From Pisolithus tinctorius (Eukaryota; Basidiomycota; Agaricomycetes; Boletales; Pisolithaceae): DNA of 64,000 bases. A program made the position numbers and the translations under genes. Location of the stretch: NCBI GenBank assembly GCA_024663395.1, contig JANFAH010000035.1, forward strand, positions 619,425 to 683,424. The letters are read 5' to 3'. Shown here one piece after another: positions 10,145-22,000 of this stretch. The number at the start of each line of letters is the position of its first letter. The stretch's first letter is position 1. The notes under the pieces are model-generated. The model saw only the letters and a list, made by a program, of their open reading frames with translations, was not told where the DNA came from and searched no databases.

Positions 10145-13100
10145 TCATTCGTTCAAGTTTAGTCTGGGGTTCCCACCGTGTGTGTGTTGTAATCGTTTCG
10201 TGGCCGTTATGTATTTGAATAAATGGGTTTGGGCTTTCTTGTTCGAGAGCAGGAACGTCAACGAGTTGGCATCTCTTCCTAGCGCGTTGCGAAGAATATG
10301 ACGTTCTCTGTCATATCTTGGGCACTGGTAAATGTAGTGGTATACGTTTTCTGGCCTGTTGTCTCTGCACTGTAGACAGTAAGGTGAGTCGCTTCACTTG
10401 AATTGGTAGAGGTAGCTGTTAAGTGGAATGTGGCCTGTGCGAAGTTGTATGTATGTTCTGGTTTGCTTCTTCGGTAGCAGAGCGGCTAGTTTTGTGAACG
10501 AGTTGCTGGGCAGTTGGGGATCTATGGTGGATATGCGACGATAGCGGGGGGAGTTTTTCCATTCCTTCACCCATAGGGACTTTAGTTTTGCGGTGTGGAC
10601 TTGTTTGAGAGCGGATACGCTTTGAGGTAGTCAGTTCCTCAACGGGAGGGGTAGATCTTTTGGCGGGCTGGAGGATTCGGGTCTTGTTGCTGCCGTTTTT
10701 GCCTCTCTGTCTGCGAGCTCGTTCCCCTCCACGTCCATATGTCCTGCTATCCATTGTACCGTGATATCTTTTCTTGTGAGCTCTTGTCTATTGAGAATTT
10801 TGCGGATGGACGATCTGAAAAGCAAGAGTAGGTGGTGACCCGGTTTGGCAGATGGGTGCTCACTAGATCTTATCGCTGCCTGGTTGTCGACGAGTATAGT
10901 AGCTGGGAATGTGACTTCATTTCTTGTTTTCAGGAGTTGTGTTGCTAGCAGCATTGCTGCTGCTTCCACTTCAAAGACCGTGTGTTTCGATTCGTGACCG
11001 AGGTGATATCGGAGCGTGGCTATGTGTCGGTGGTTTACGAACAGGGCTGTGGCTGCGCCCACATGACCTCCTGTGCAGGATCCATCAGTGAATATGAGTG
11101 TGTGGTCTGAGACTTTCCTGAGGTCTTCGATTGCTTCCTTTTTGCTTGTGGCAATTTTGATTGTGTGCGAGGGGAGAGCACTGGGGGGTATTGGGTAGGG
11201 GTTGATAGTTTCGATTTCTCCTGGTGAGACTTTCAGGTCGTGTACTAGCCGGTGGAGGGCTGTGCGATGTCTCTTGATGTTCGTTTTGGCGGTCCTTCTT
11301 ATGTGTGGGTGCAACGGGTGTGACTCCGGTAGCGAGGATAGTCGTAGTGCGGCTCTGTAAAGCGTATGTTGAATGAGTAAGGGTGCTGGTAGGATATTTG
11401 CATGTGCTAGGAGTGCGTCAGTGGGGGTAGTTTTCAAGGCTCCTGTCGCTGCCAGGGCTGCTGTTCTCTGTACTGTCAGTATGTGTTTAGCGATACCTTT
11501 TGAGCCTCTTGTTTTGGTCAGGTGGTCTTCGGTGTAGGTTGGCTGGAGCCAGACGGGGGCTGCGTACAACACCTTTGGGACTACTACCGATTGGTACAGT
11601 TGATGCATAAGTTTCAGGGGGATGCCCCATGATGCCACGGACAGTCTCCTCAGGAGGAGAGCTTGCTTCGTTCCTTTCGCTACTGCCTGAGCCACATGTG
11701 TTTTCCACCTCAGTTCTTGGTCGAGTATTACGCCTAGAAACTTGTGAGTAGCGGATGGCGTTATAGTAATGTTCCTTAGCGTGAGGGGTGGCCTGGCTTT
11801 CGTTCTGCTGAGTGTGAAATCCATAAGGGCAAATTTGCTTGTTTCGAAGCGTGAGTTATGCTTGTCTGACCAGTCGTAACCACCTTCTTCTCTTTCCATC
11901 ATGTCGGCTATTGTAGCGTGGGTGTCTGCGAAGGTTTTGCCTATGGCTATGAAGGCCGTGTCATCTACGAATGCTAGCGTTAGTTCTTTTTTACCCTTTG
12001 CTGTGTCAACCAGGTCCGAGCTGTATATGACATAGAGTATCATTGATAGGGGGTCGCCCTGTCCAATTCCGTTCTGGATGGGGAACCAGCTGGACTCGTA
12101 ATCATCGAAGTGTATCTTGGTTCTCCTGTTCGTTAGCAAACATTCCGTGTATTGGACTATTTCCAATGGGAGTCTTCGTTTTCTCATGTTGTGTAGGAGT
12201 CAATCTTTGACTGCGTTTGGGAATGCTCCTTCGATGTCTAGGAACAGGGCCGACACCACTTGCTTTTGTCTCCAGGCATGTCGGATGGTGGTTTCGAGTA
12301 ATAACAACGAGTCTTCTGTCGAGTGTCCTGGTCTTCCCCCGAAATGCATAGCTGGGAGTAGCTGATGTTTCTCCAGTATGTATGACATGCGGTCTGCCAC
12401 TACTGCTGAGAGTAGCTTCACTGTGGTGTTGAGCAGCGCTATTGGGTGGTAGGCTTTAGGGGTTGTGTAATCTGGTTTACCTGGCTTTCAAAGTATGACC
12501 GTTGTTGACTCCCTCCACGGATCGTAGTAAGTTCTGAGTGTGAAGACTGCATTGAACAAGGGTAATAGGTAGTCGGTTAGGACGGGGGTTCTTTGGAAGA
12601 CGATGTTGGCCACTCCGTCGGGTCCCGGTGCCTTGTAAGGGCTGAGGCCTTTGATCGTGCACATCAGTTGGTCTTGCGTGATTTGGGTCCAGCGTGCTGC
12701 TGGGTCCGGGTAGTCGTATGTCAGAGGTACTGACGAGTGGGTCGGGGGGGGGGCGGGAAGAGTGCCCGCGCGAAGGCCTTGCTTTTGTCTTTGTTTGAAC
12801 TGAGCGTGGTTTCTTCGCCTTCGTCGTTCGTTCCCTTGAGCGTAGGTATCCTGGTCTTGCTACCATCTCCGTAGGGCTTGGAGATGTATCCGTTCGCTAA
12901 CCACAAGTCTTCGTTGTTAGCTGCTTCGAGCCAGTCTCGCCAGTGGGTCTTCTTTGCTTCCTGGATGGCCTTGTTGTAGGCTTTTGCTTTGTTTTTACGA
13001 AGACTGTGACTCAGGTGATCTCGGAGTGCTCGGAACATGAAGGAGGCTTTACTTAGCGTTTTTAACTCGTTGCGTAGCTTTGTGAGCTCCTTCATCCACC

Positions 13101-14082
13101 AGCGTTTATTGTGCGGGTGGGGTTTTGTTCTGGGGACTTCCTTCTCTATCGTTCTGCGTAAAGCCATATCAACACCTCGCGCTTTGTTTTGGAATTCTTG
13201 TTCGCTGGTGATCGTCGTTGGTGGTCCAATTGCCCTGAGCTCTGTTTGCAGCGTACTGTTGAACTTTTGCCAGTCCACATCCCGGTAGTTGAAGGACAGA
13301 GGGGATGTGGATGGCGTGAGGGCTGTTTCTAGGCTGATCAGTATTGGGACGTGGTCGGTATTGGGTCCTCGGTTCTCTGGGCTGGTATTGCACTCTACTA
13401 CGTCCTCTAGTGCTGTTTCTGTGCAAAAAACGTTATCAGGTCTTGTCCAGTTTCCTGAGGAAGACTGGAGCGTCGGTATGCCCTTGGGAAGCGCTTGTAC
13501 TAGACCGTAGTCTGCTACCAGTTCCAACAACTTTTGTGCCAAGGCAAGGGCCGTCGGGGTGAAGAGGTGGTGATTGCGTTCTTCGTCCCACAGTGGATGG
13601 TGCCTGTTGAAGTCTCCTAACCAGAGCATTTGGTCTCTTTCTGTTGGGTGTAAGTTTCTGATGTTCGAGGCTAGGAAAGTGTTCAGTTCCTCTATTGTTC
13701 AGTCGTGCTTGCAGTCATTGTATATGTTGAAGAGCGTGTATGCGCCTTTTGCTGTTCTGATGTGGGTTACTGCGACGTCCGCTGATGGGAATGGGATCTG
13801 TTCCCATGAGTTAGTGCTGATTCGTGAGTTGATGAACATTACCGCTCTTGGTCTGGTTCCTTGTGCCAGTTTTGTGGATGGGTAAACTACCCTCCACCTG
13901 GCGTTGGCTCTAGTGTTACCGAGTTGATCTATCAGGGGTTCCTGTAATGCGAGTATGTCCCAGTCTTCTGCAATTTTGCTGTTTATGAGTGAGTGAAGTG
14001 CGATATGGGAGGTATTCAGGTTTTGTTGCCAGATGCGTAGTTTGGGTAGTGCGTTATTGTGGTGAGGGTTGTCAGGCATCAT
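10145..14082 (-). pseudogene. LINE ORF2 (endonuclease, reverse transcriptase, RNase H), decayed
   Basis: Starts MMPDNPHHNN at 14082. N-terminal APE-type endonuclease: QNLN, LALQEPLID, WLGDFNRHHPLWD, NTDHVPI. Reverse transcriptase: GRPGHSTED, GIGQGDPLS and catalytic FVDD near 11970. RNase H: FTDGSC, VFEVEAAA, LVDNQAA, GNELADREAK. The C-terminus has a CCHC finger (CLQCRDN, YHYIYQC). The frame is broken by TGA at 13699, 12488, 12200, 10631 and 10394, and by a frameshift at the G run near 12743-12755. Endonuclease and RT residues can be traced across the breaks, so this was an active-type enzyme before decay. Every TGA falls where Arg (CGA) would fit the local context. Confidence 0.9.
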
Positions 14083-15922
14083 TTAGGGACTGGTGGATGG
14101 GGGATGGGTCTACTGGCAGGGTGTTTGCTGCGGTTGTTGATTGGGGTGGGGTGGGGAGGGTGCTGTGTATGGCGTATGGTCGGGGTGGAGGTCCGCCCCT
14201 TCCTCCTCGGATTCTGTTGGGTTGTCCGTGTCTTGGTGCGACGGTTTGGAAGTTTACTGCTTCACCTAGCGTCAACTGTCTCAGTCGGGTCTGGGTTGCT
14301 GGTAGGGTTGCTGGTGGTATGGTTGGTATTATAGGGTCTGTTGGGCGTGGGGGTAGTTCAACTTGGGTCCATTCTTCTGCTGTAGGGAAGTAGGGCATCC
14401 TATTTTCGGGAGTGCGGTCGTCCATGGCATTTCGTCTTCTGATGAATTCCGGACAGTTTCTGTCCGTGCTGGCGTGTGTATCATCCTTGCAGTTTATGCA
14501 GTGGCGGGCGGTAGAGTTGCATTCTGATGTTCGGTGGTGTTGGGCACATGTTCTGCAAGTGTCCATTGCTTGGGCGCAGTCTCTTGCGAGGTGTCCTATG
14601 AGCTGACACTTCAAGCATCGTAACGGTTCCTTTTTGTCTTTGTGCAGCCGTAGTCTGTCTAGGCCCCAATACAGGCCGTGTCTCAGGAGTTGGTTGGCTG
14701 CTTCCGGGGAGGCTAGGGATGCTAGGGCATGGGCTACTTGTTGGTTGGGGGCACATTTGGAGGGGTCTTTAATCCATTTGATCTGGGTGATCGAGCCGGG
14801 TGGGATGTTGTTCTCCTTTTCCATTGCATGGAGGGTATCTGGGTTTTCTACGTCAGTGGAGACGGGTAGGAACAGGATTACCAGGTTATATTGTCTGTCT
14901 TTGATCCTGACCGTTCTGCCTAGGCTTGCTAGGAAGGTCTCTTTAATTCCGGCTTCTTTTATCCAGTTCACGGCTTCTTGGCTGTTGAACTCAAGCAGGA
15001 TTCCATTGTTGTGTAGGCGGGTGATTGATTTCAGATGAATTTCCGGGCCGTTGACTTGGTCTATTGTGTCTAGTGCTTGCTTGATTGAGTCGATTATGTT
15101 TTCCCTCATGGCATTGCTGTTGAGTGCGGGGTGATTGCTGTCAGGATCTATCAGTAGTTACCTTTCTTTAATAGCAGAGTGGGCCTTAGCGTGTTCTGTT
15201 GTGAGGCGCTTGCCGAGTGGGATATGGTTCAGGTTAACTGTTGTCGTTAAGAGAGCATCCCTGTATGGCGAGTGGCGGGGAGCGAGGGGGGTTTGGGTCT
15301 TGAAGTGCTCTTTTATTTCCTCTATCATCGTTCTCAGCGTGTCCATATTGATGGCCAGGTCCTGTACTTGGTCTTCTAGATGTCTGAGGTTCGTGTGGTC
15401 CGGAGCGTTGTTGATCATGTCGAGCTTCTTAGCGAGATTATCGTTCATCAATTCAAGGTTCTTGCCAGTTTTTTCCAGGTTATCGGCCACCGACCAGATC
15501 TTTGCTACCTGGGGAGTGATTGCAACTACGACCGAGGATTCTATCTTGCTGGTTACCTCCTTGGTGACAGAGTCGGCTATGGCTGAGGTCGCTAGTTCCC
15601 TGACTAGGTATGCGGTGGCTCGTATGGCTGAGCATAGGGTGTTAGATACTCCTTTGGCTTGCAAGATGCAGAATAGAGCGTGAGAGATGTGTTCTGGCGT
15701 TGCTGGCTCGCCCTGGATGGTATAGAACTGATCCAGGTAGTATTTTGCTGTTTCCGCATCCTTGACTTCTGCATCTGGATCGTCGACGATGTCCTCTAGG
15801 GCGAAGCCACTACTTCTCGTGTTTCTACCGGGCTGTGTAGAGCTTGGCATTCGGGGTACTGTTGGGGGTCCCGATGTGGCATGGGAGCTTGACCTCGAGG
15901 ACATTCGTCCTGTCGAGGTCAT
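14072..15922 (-). pseudogene. LINE ORF1 (zinc-knuckle nucleocapsid-like), one in-frame TAA
   Basis: Start Met at 15922 (MTSTGRMSS). A helical or coiled-coil region (VADNLEKTGKNLELMNDN) precedes a TAA at 15158-15160; the same frame continues to 14072. The second part has three CCHC/CCHH knuckles: CLKCQLIGHLARDC, CRTCAQHHRTSEC and CINCKDDTHASTDRNC. It then becomes Pro-rich with an RGGRGG stretch. ORF1 proteins of Tad1-type LINEs bind element RNA. The stop fits a CAA-to-TAA change of a Gln codon. ORF1 overlaps the start of ORF2 by 11 nt. Confidence 0.88.
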
Positions 15923-17551
15923 GGGTCAGTGGACGAAGTGGAGACTCACTAGGTAGTGAATTCGAGGGAAATTGCTTGAATGCTTGTGTCACAAGGCTGA
16001 GGTCTAAGAGGCGCTGCTATACGTCACTGTTGCTTGCGACGGGCTCTGCTTTTCCTGCTGGTACTGCTAGGATTTCAGGGTCCTAGTCGGGGTGTCACGT
16101 GGAGCGGAGTCAAGAAGCGTGAATGCACTACTTGGGCAGACAGGTGCTGGGTGCGCCTATGAGGATCTCACAAGCAGCAACAGCACAAAAAATATAATTG
16201 GTATGTGACTATTTCATTCCTAATTACATTAGTTTACTGATTGTTATCAGCGACGATCGAGAGGGAGTTTCCTTGGTGGGGAGAATTGCATGGGTGGTGG
16301 CACACAAATCCTGCCTACAACAGCACCTGGAGTGCTGCTGATAGTGGGCAGGATTTCGCTAGGCGTGCAGTTGAACTCTTCAAGCTGCGGCCAAACCCAC
16401 TGTCTGGAGATTCTGTCGATCCTGCTGCAGGCCCGCCGAATTCACCTCAGCTGGAAGACAGTGAAATAGAGGAGGGTGGCAACTTTCGTATTAATGACAA
16501 CTTTTTTGCAGACGATTCAGAACTGACGAATGTTGACAGCGACCCCCCCTTGTCACACATCGAGACGCCATCATTTCCCATACCATCCCCCTCCCCACTC
16601 CTCTCTGAGCAAGAGCTGCCACTGCCTGTTGTTCCATTGCCCTCTCCATCCTCTCCTGGATGGCAGTCAACATCAGCCAACCCATTGTGTCCCCCCCATT
16701 TTTCTAACTGGTTGTCACTGTCATCCCTCCCTGCTAATTCTGAGTGGTTTTTGCTCACCCCCCCACCATCCTTTAATTTTTCTGAGTCATCTCCTGTCAT
16801 ATCTCCTCCCCCCTCTACTTTTAACAGGGCAAATTCTATCAGCTTGAATGACGACCTCCCTCCCTTCGTATCCCATCATCCAAAACTCCAGCCAGCGCAT
16901 CCGTCCCTCGAGCAGGATCGTCCCCTTCTTAAACACCGGTCAGCCTCCACTCCAAATACAGATGACTCCTCCAACTCTGACATTGCTTCATCCAACCTAT
17001 TCTCAGCACTTCATCTCTCATCATCTTCCCCCCCCCAGCATTGCCACTTTCTCCGATGACAGCGATTCCAAGCTGTCATCAAGGCCATCCCATAAGCATG
17101 CATGGGATACCCCTGCTGACAAGCTTTCTTCGAACCTCATGTCTGCTTCATTAACTTTCATTAAGCAGTTTCAACAGGTGCAGCAGGATAGGTTGGAGGT
17201 CAAGCATCACTGGCTCGAGTATGGATACTGGAGGACTCGACAGAAGACCACCACTCTCTCAGCCGATTGTGAACACCAACTTACTATGCAACACAAGCTG
17301 TTCGCACATGAGGAGACAGTGGCAGCTCAAGAGTTGGAGAAGATGAAGCTCACCGTCAAGTTGGAGGAACTTCATGTGCAGAACCTCACCTTGCAAAAAG
17401 GCATAGCTGGTGGTGAGGATCAAGGCCCTTCGTCTGGTACTCAAGATGTTTATCCACTTTGAAAACAGTGTACAACAGAATATTGATTATCATTTAGCAT
17501 GCATCCCCATCCCCCCCCCCTTGTTGTATTCTTGTCTCCCCCCTGCCCCCC

Positions 17552-18016
17552 TGTTAGATTTGGCAAGTCGCTCGTAGTCTTCGTTCACTAATTGATGCTA
17601 CTTTTGCTTACCGTGGGAAACACTTCCCGTTTACGGGTCTACATGACCACAATACTTAGTTGTTCTCGAGCGCTGACAATACAGTGCGACAACTTTTGTT
17701 TTATTGTCTTCAAATGTTTCATATGTATAATTATCAGTACAAGGACACACGCTATGACCATGCTTGTAGTTTCACACCGGGTTCAACACCTGTGTCTCAC
17801 CCCTTGTTTCGTATAGCGTACTTAACTCGCTACTGTAGTAACAACCACCTCAGACGTTTGCTGCTCGCGCACTCGACTGAGGTGGGTATAGTGTCTTATG
17901 CTCGCATTCCTGTACTTTGCACTCATGTCGTTACCTTAGGTCTTGTTATAGGTAATGCAGATACAGACATTTGCCACTCACACACTTGACTGAGGTCTTG
18001 TTATAGATTTCTGTGA
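17552..18016 (+). repeat. Solo copia LTR, diverged relative of the 2977 LTR
   Basis: Starts TGTTAGATTTGGCAAGTCG and ends TTTCTGTGA, 465 bp, the same length as 2977-3441. It is flanked by CCCCC on both sides (17547-17551 and 18017-18021), compatible with a 5-bp target duplication, though the upstream flank is C-rich. No internal copia sequence is attached, so it probably arose by LTR-LTR recombination. Confidence 0.8.
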
Positions 18017-18021
18017 CCCCC

Positions 18022-19081
18022 ATGTATACATCTACTTCGTATTCACACTACAATAGCATGTAGTAGTACATATGAATGTGGATGTTTGTCTTTGCTATCT
18101 AGTTTGTTATCACTTGCTAGATCCCTCAGTTGATAAGCATGCACGCTTTTTGGCGGAGTTTGAATCTCCAGTCGGAGCTTAAATTTTCGCTCACAAACTC
18201 ACAACTCAACCGCACTTGAGTTTGCTCGCGTGTTGTTTCCGCATTTAACTTTGAGCGGCCCTTATGATTCGCACTTCTGCGAACACGACCAGTCTCAGCA
18301 CTGCCATACGTCCTACGGGCTTCCAGGTATACCCCCTTGTTGATGTTCAGGAACTAAGTGTTCACTCAAACCCTGTGCTTACTCCCAAGAAATATGGTAA
18401 AGCAATCAAGCCAGAACATCTCCCAGATAGGACGTCTGCTCAGACTCTCCTTAGCATACACACGACTCACTCCTGGACAGGGACCTGACCTGGACGTGCC
18501 GCTTGTTATAGAGACGCTTATCCGGCTCATTCGCTAGCAGCGGGGCATTGTTCAGGCGTTGGTCGAAGACAGCTTCCATGCCGACAACACTGGTCGTCAC
18601 ACATAGATGTGATATGCCGTGCCACGGTATACGCGTCCAGCGGATTTACAGTTGGCCTGCGCCCTGTTTTCCTCGCCTCCACAAAGATTTGATCTCCCTT
18701 CCTCTTCTCTTCTATCCTGTTTCCTAATACCTCAGGACAAAACTACTAGCGGAGAGTGTGTGAGTGAGACGGAAGTGGTCATTATCTACCGAAGACGAAT
18801 TCTTTTTTTCGATGACTCCACACCGAGGGATCCTCTCCGAAGAAGCAAGGGTGCTACCCATTGCGTTGACAAAGATACCACCTAAACCAGCGTACAGCGA
18901 TGGATGGAGGCACTCAAACTAATACACCGAAATACTAGAAGTCCAAAATATTTGTAGTAGGTGAAACCCAAAAATAAATATAGGGCCAAGTCTGTCCAAT
19001 TAAAAGTGCCAGCACAAGATAAACAGCCTGTTCGATGGACGGCAAGTCCGTATATCCCTCAAAATCCCAGTTCTGAGTAGA
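18022..19081. other. Gene-free stretch
   Basis: Short ORFs at 18264-18488 and 18619-18885 lack recognisable motifs. The last part is the 3' flank of the minus-strand intersectin-like gene. Nothing supportable. Confidence 0.4.
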
Positions 19082-22000
19082 TCATTTACCAGTGGCCACC
19101 CAAATATTTCCATTGCCAACATCCGCGCTCCCGCGAGGAGTCCCCGCGCCTGCAACATGCCCCATCCCCACACCAACAATGGCAGGTCCGAGCCCTGCCT
19201 CCGTGCCCCGCGAATCATTGACAGCCACCCTGATCCCCTCCCTCGCCTTCGCACCCGCCTGTGCGATTGCTTCTGTCCACGCACGTGCTTCGCGGACGTT
19301 TGGAGCACGTAGTACGAGGGTCTCCCCGCCCCGAGGGTAGGCACGATGGATGCGTATGTAGGCATCGTCGGAACGTGCGCGGTTTCGTGCAGTGTATATT
19401 TCGAGTTCGTGAACGGGGAGGGGCTAACAGTGATGACAGGTCAATACAACCAAGGGATATTTATGAAGTAGGGGACTTGCCACGCGGTATAACCCTCCAC
19501 CGCCGGACTCGTTGAGGAGTAAGAGGATATCGCTACAAAGTATTACGCGCAGCTTACGCCCGCTTTTTGCTTTCGTCAGTACACCCTCTTTGAGGAGTTT
19601 TCGAGGACCTAGGTGGTGAGTCGGAAGCGTGAGGTCCAGACGACTGTACAGGGGGGGAAGAGGAAAAAAGGATATCAGCGAAATCTCATGTTATCGGTAG
19701 CGAAATTAAACAGAACGAGAAAACATGATACTCACTCCTTGCCTATCCTTAGCTCTCTGCTCACCTCACCAAGCCTCGCCCGGCTCTCCCGATCCCTCAT
19801 CGTCTCATTCACCTCTTCTAATATTTGCTCTGCGCGCCCCAGAGCATTCGCTATCGACTCGCGTTCCGCGTGCTCCGTGGGAAGAGACAACGTCAAGCGC
19901 GGTGCCGAAGATGGATCGAGTGAAGGCGCAGGTGGGTCAGTGTATTGCAGAATTTGTCGGATGAGAAGAGGATATCGGGTCAGACGCTGCACTGCGAAGT
20001 AGTCGTCAATGGATCGTGTTTCTACGAGAAGGTGATTGGACGCACTGGGTACTAGAAGGTAACTGGACAAGTCGAGATTCCTGGCCAAGGGGTCCTCCCG
20101 GAGGCACTATGAAGGACTGACCGTCAGGAAAGGGCAGACGAGCAAGAATTAAATGACTGAACCTGCAGCTGAGCAGACAATTCCGGGTTGGTATCCCTAA
20201 GCGATTGCAACACTTTCCCAGCATTGGCTTGGTTGACACAGTAGTCCTGCAATCAAATGGTCAACGAGCTTGCCCAGTCATCTGTCAACACAACGAACCA
20301 GATACACTCGCATGTGAGGCATATGGGTTTCTAACAAGTCTCCCACATGGTCTACGTAGAGTCGGCATTCACGCTGTCGCTCCTCCAGAGTAGACAGGAA
20401 TGCCTGGAAGACGGGTGAGCTAAGGGTCAATCATATCCAAATGAACGCACTGTGTTCGTAAGAAGGATATCTTCGATGTTGGAAAATATGACCGACGTCG
20501 AATCCTCTCCAAGGATATCCACCAGACGCGAATAGAAGAGCTTCCAATGTCAAAGTCAATCAATCGGGTAGAACTTTATTTGGTACATACTTACCTCCAC
20601 GATAAGTTGGAGATCTCTCACATAGTCCGCTTCCGTCGAGATAAGTTCGAATATTGCTTCCTGTCGTTTCCTTTCCACAGCTGGTATTTCTTCGAGCGCA
20701 GTCCGGTCGACGAGGCTTGCCCATGACGTCCCAAATGCTGGGCTGTTATCGCGCGTCGTCGAGTTATGTGGTTCTACCGTATTAGATGCCGAGGTGTGAA
20801 TGGGGCCAGATATAATTGGAAACTTGCGCTCGCGATCGATGTCCGGCGTAGTAGAACGCGTGTGACGTCCAAGAAAACTCAGCAAATAAGACGTACGACT
20901 CTCTCCACCTCGTTCTTGTTCTCGATCTCGCAGCGAAGGCGACAGAGACACTGCAGGTGAACGAGGAGGTGATGAAAATGCGAGCGAAGAAGCTGTGTCG
21001 AACGAAGACGCTGACAACCGATTAGCGGCTAATGATTGTCCGCCATGCAGCTTCTTATACGTTTCGTAACGCTCGAATGCATCGTCGACGCGCGATGTAC
21101 TACTCGAGTCTGAGGTCGTCTTGAGGTGTGTGGGTTGAACGGACGTACTGAGTATTTCGCGCGTGGGTGAGAGCCTGGAGTTAGTACCTGTGCGACTGGT
21201 TGCCTCCGGATCCTCTGAGAATTCCATCATGGGGACCGGAGGAAGTTCCTTATGCCTCGTACAAGACAGAGGTTCATGTGCAGGAGGTAGAGATTCATGT
21301 CGTTTCCGTTGGAAGGCAGCCCCTATCGAGACGCCCCTCTCGCCCTCTGGACCCCCTAGCCCCGTCGCGCCATCGACACCTACTCCATGCCTATTGGCAT
21401 GCCGGGGATGGCTCATCGAACGATCGTGGTCTTTGAGGTTGCTGACGATAACTCCGGCGGCTTCCAGTACACGCCGGCGTTCCATCTCTTGCTTCTCCTG
21501 GTCCACAAAAGTCTGTGTTGCATCCACGTCGGAAGCCTCAGAGTCGTCAGACACACTGTCGTCATCTAGAGAGTAGTAATCGTCGTTGTCGTCGTCTTCA
21601 TCGTCATCAATGCCCGTAATCTCTGGCATACGGTCCAATTTGCGAGTCTTCACCGGTGAGCTGTAAGGAGTGCCATAACCATCATTGCTCAACATCTCAC
21701 GGTCAGGATCGGTGCTGTCAACGCGTCGCTTCTCGTCGCCGTCCGGCTGCAAGTCACGCCCTTCGCTAATACCGTATCTGCCGCTGAGTTGAACTGCATA
21801 ACCGCACCAATCATAGCCGCAACAAGAGCGGTCGGTATGTCAAGAACGTGGAATTTCGATCGGTATTGAAATTGGTATTTTGGAAATCCGGAAAGAACAG
21901 GATAAGGTCGATGGCACGGAGTACAAGGTACGAAGCAAGGAACATGCGAGAAACAAGAGAGAGAGAAAAAGAAATATTTCAGCCTATATCCATCCCAGCG

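Larger units (their letters stand above)
9535..16133 (-). mobile_element. Tad1-like non-LTR retrotransposon (LINE) with 13-bp target duplication
   Basis: The 13-bp direct repeat GAATGCACTACTT flanks the element at 9535-9547 and 16121-16133. The element itself is 9548-16120 on the minus strand: 5' UTR, ORF1 with three zinc knuckles, ORF2 with endonuclease, RT, RNase H and a C-terminal CCHC, a 3' UTR, and an (AT)n tail at the target junction. This architecture matches the fungal Tad1 clade. It is full length but carries six in-frame stops and one frameshift. Confidence 0.93.
9117..17462 (+). pseudogene. Unrecognised gene with coiled-coil C-terminus, carrying the LINE in its intron
   Basis: Exon 1 (about 9117-9463) starts MESEPSAPP and contains a conserved-looking helical block (WTNHLIKWCRTHKAEQKK, then IYIEIMKAIFS). 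It ends at a good donor, CAT|GTATGTG. Downstream coding resumes after TTGTTATCAG at 16250 (EREFPWWGELHGWWH), followed by a Ser/Pro-rich region and a C-terminal coiled coil (about 17165-17420; QQVQQDRLEVKHHWLEY, then EKMKLTVKLEELHVQNL). The 5' and 3' parts look like one gene whose intron took the LINE. As read, the donor and acceptor phases do not match. A frame change is also needed at the C run near 17028-17037. Both points suggest a damaged gene or an exon I missed. No known domain was recognised; DNA binding is possible but unproven. Confidence 0.5.
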
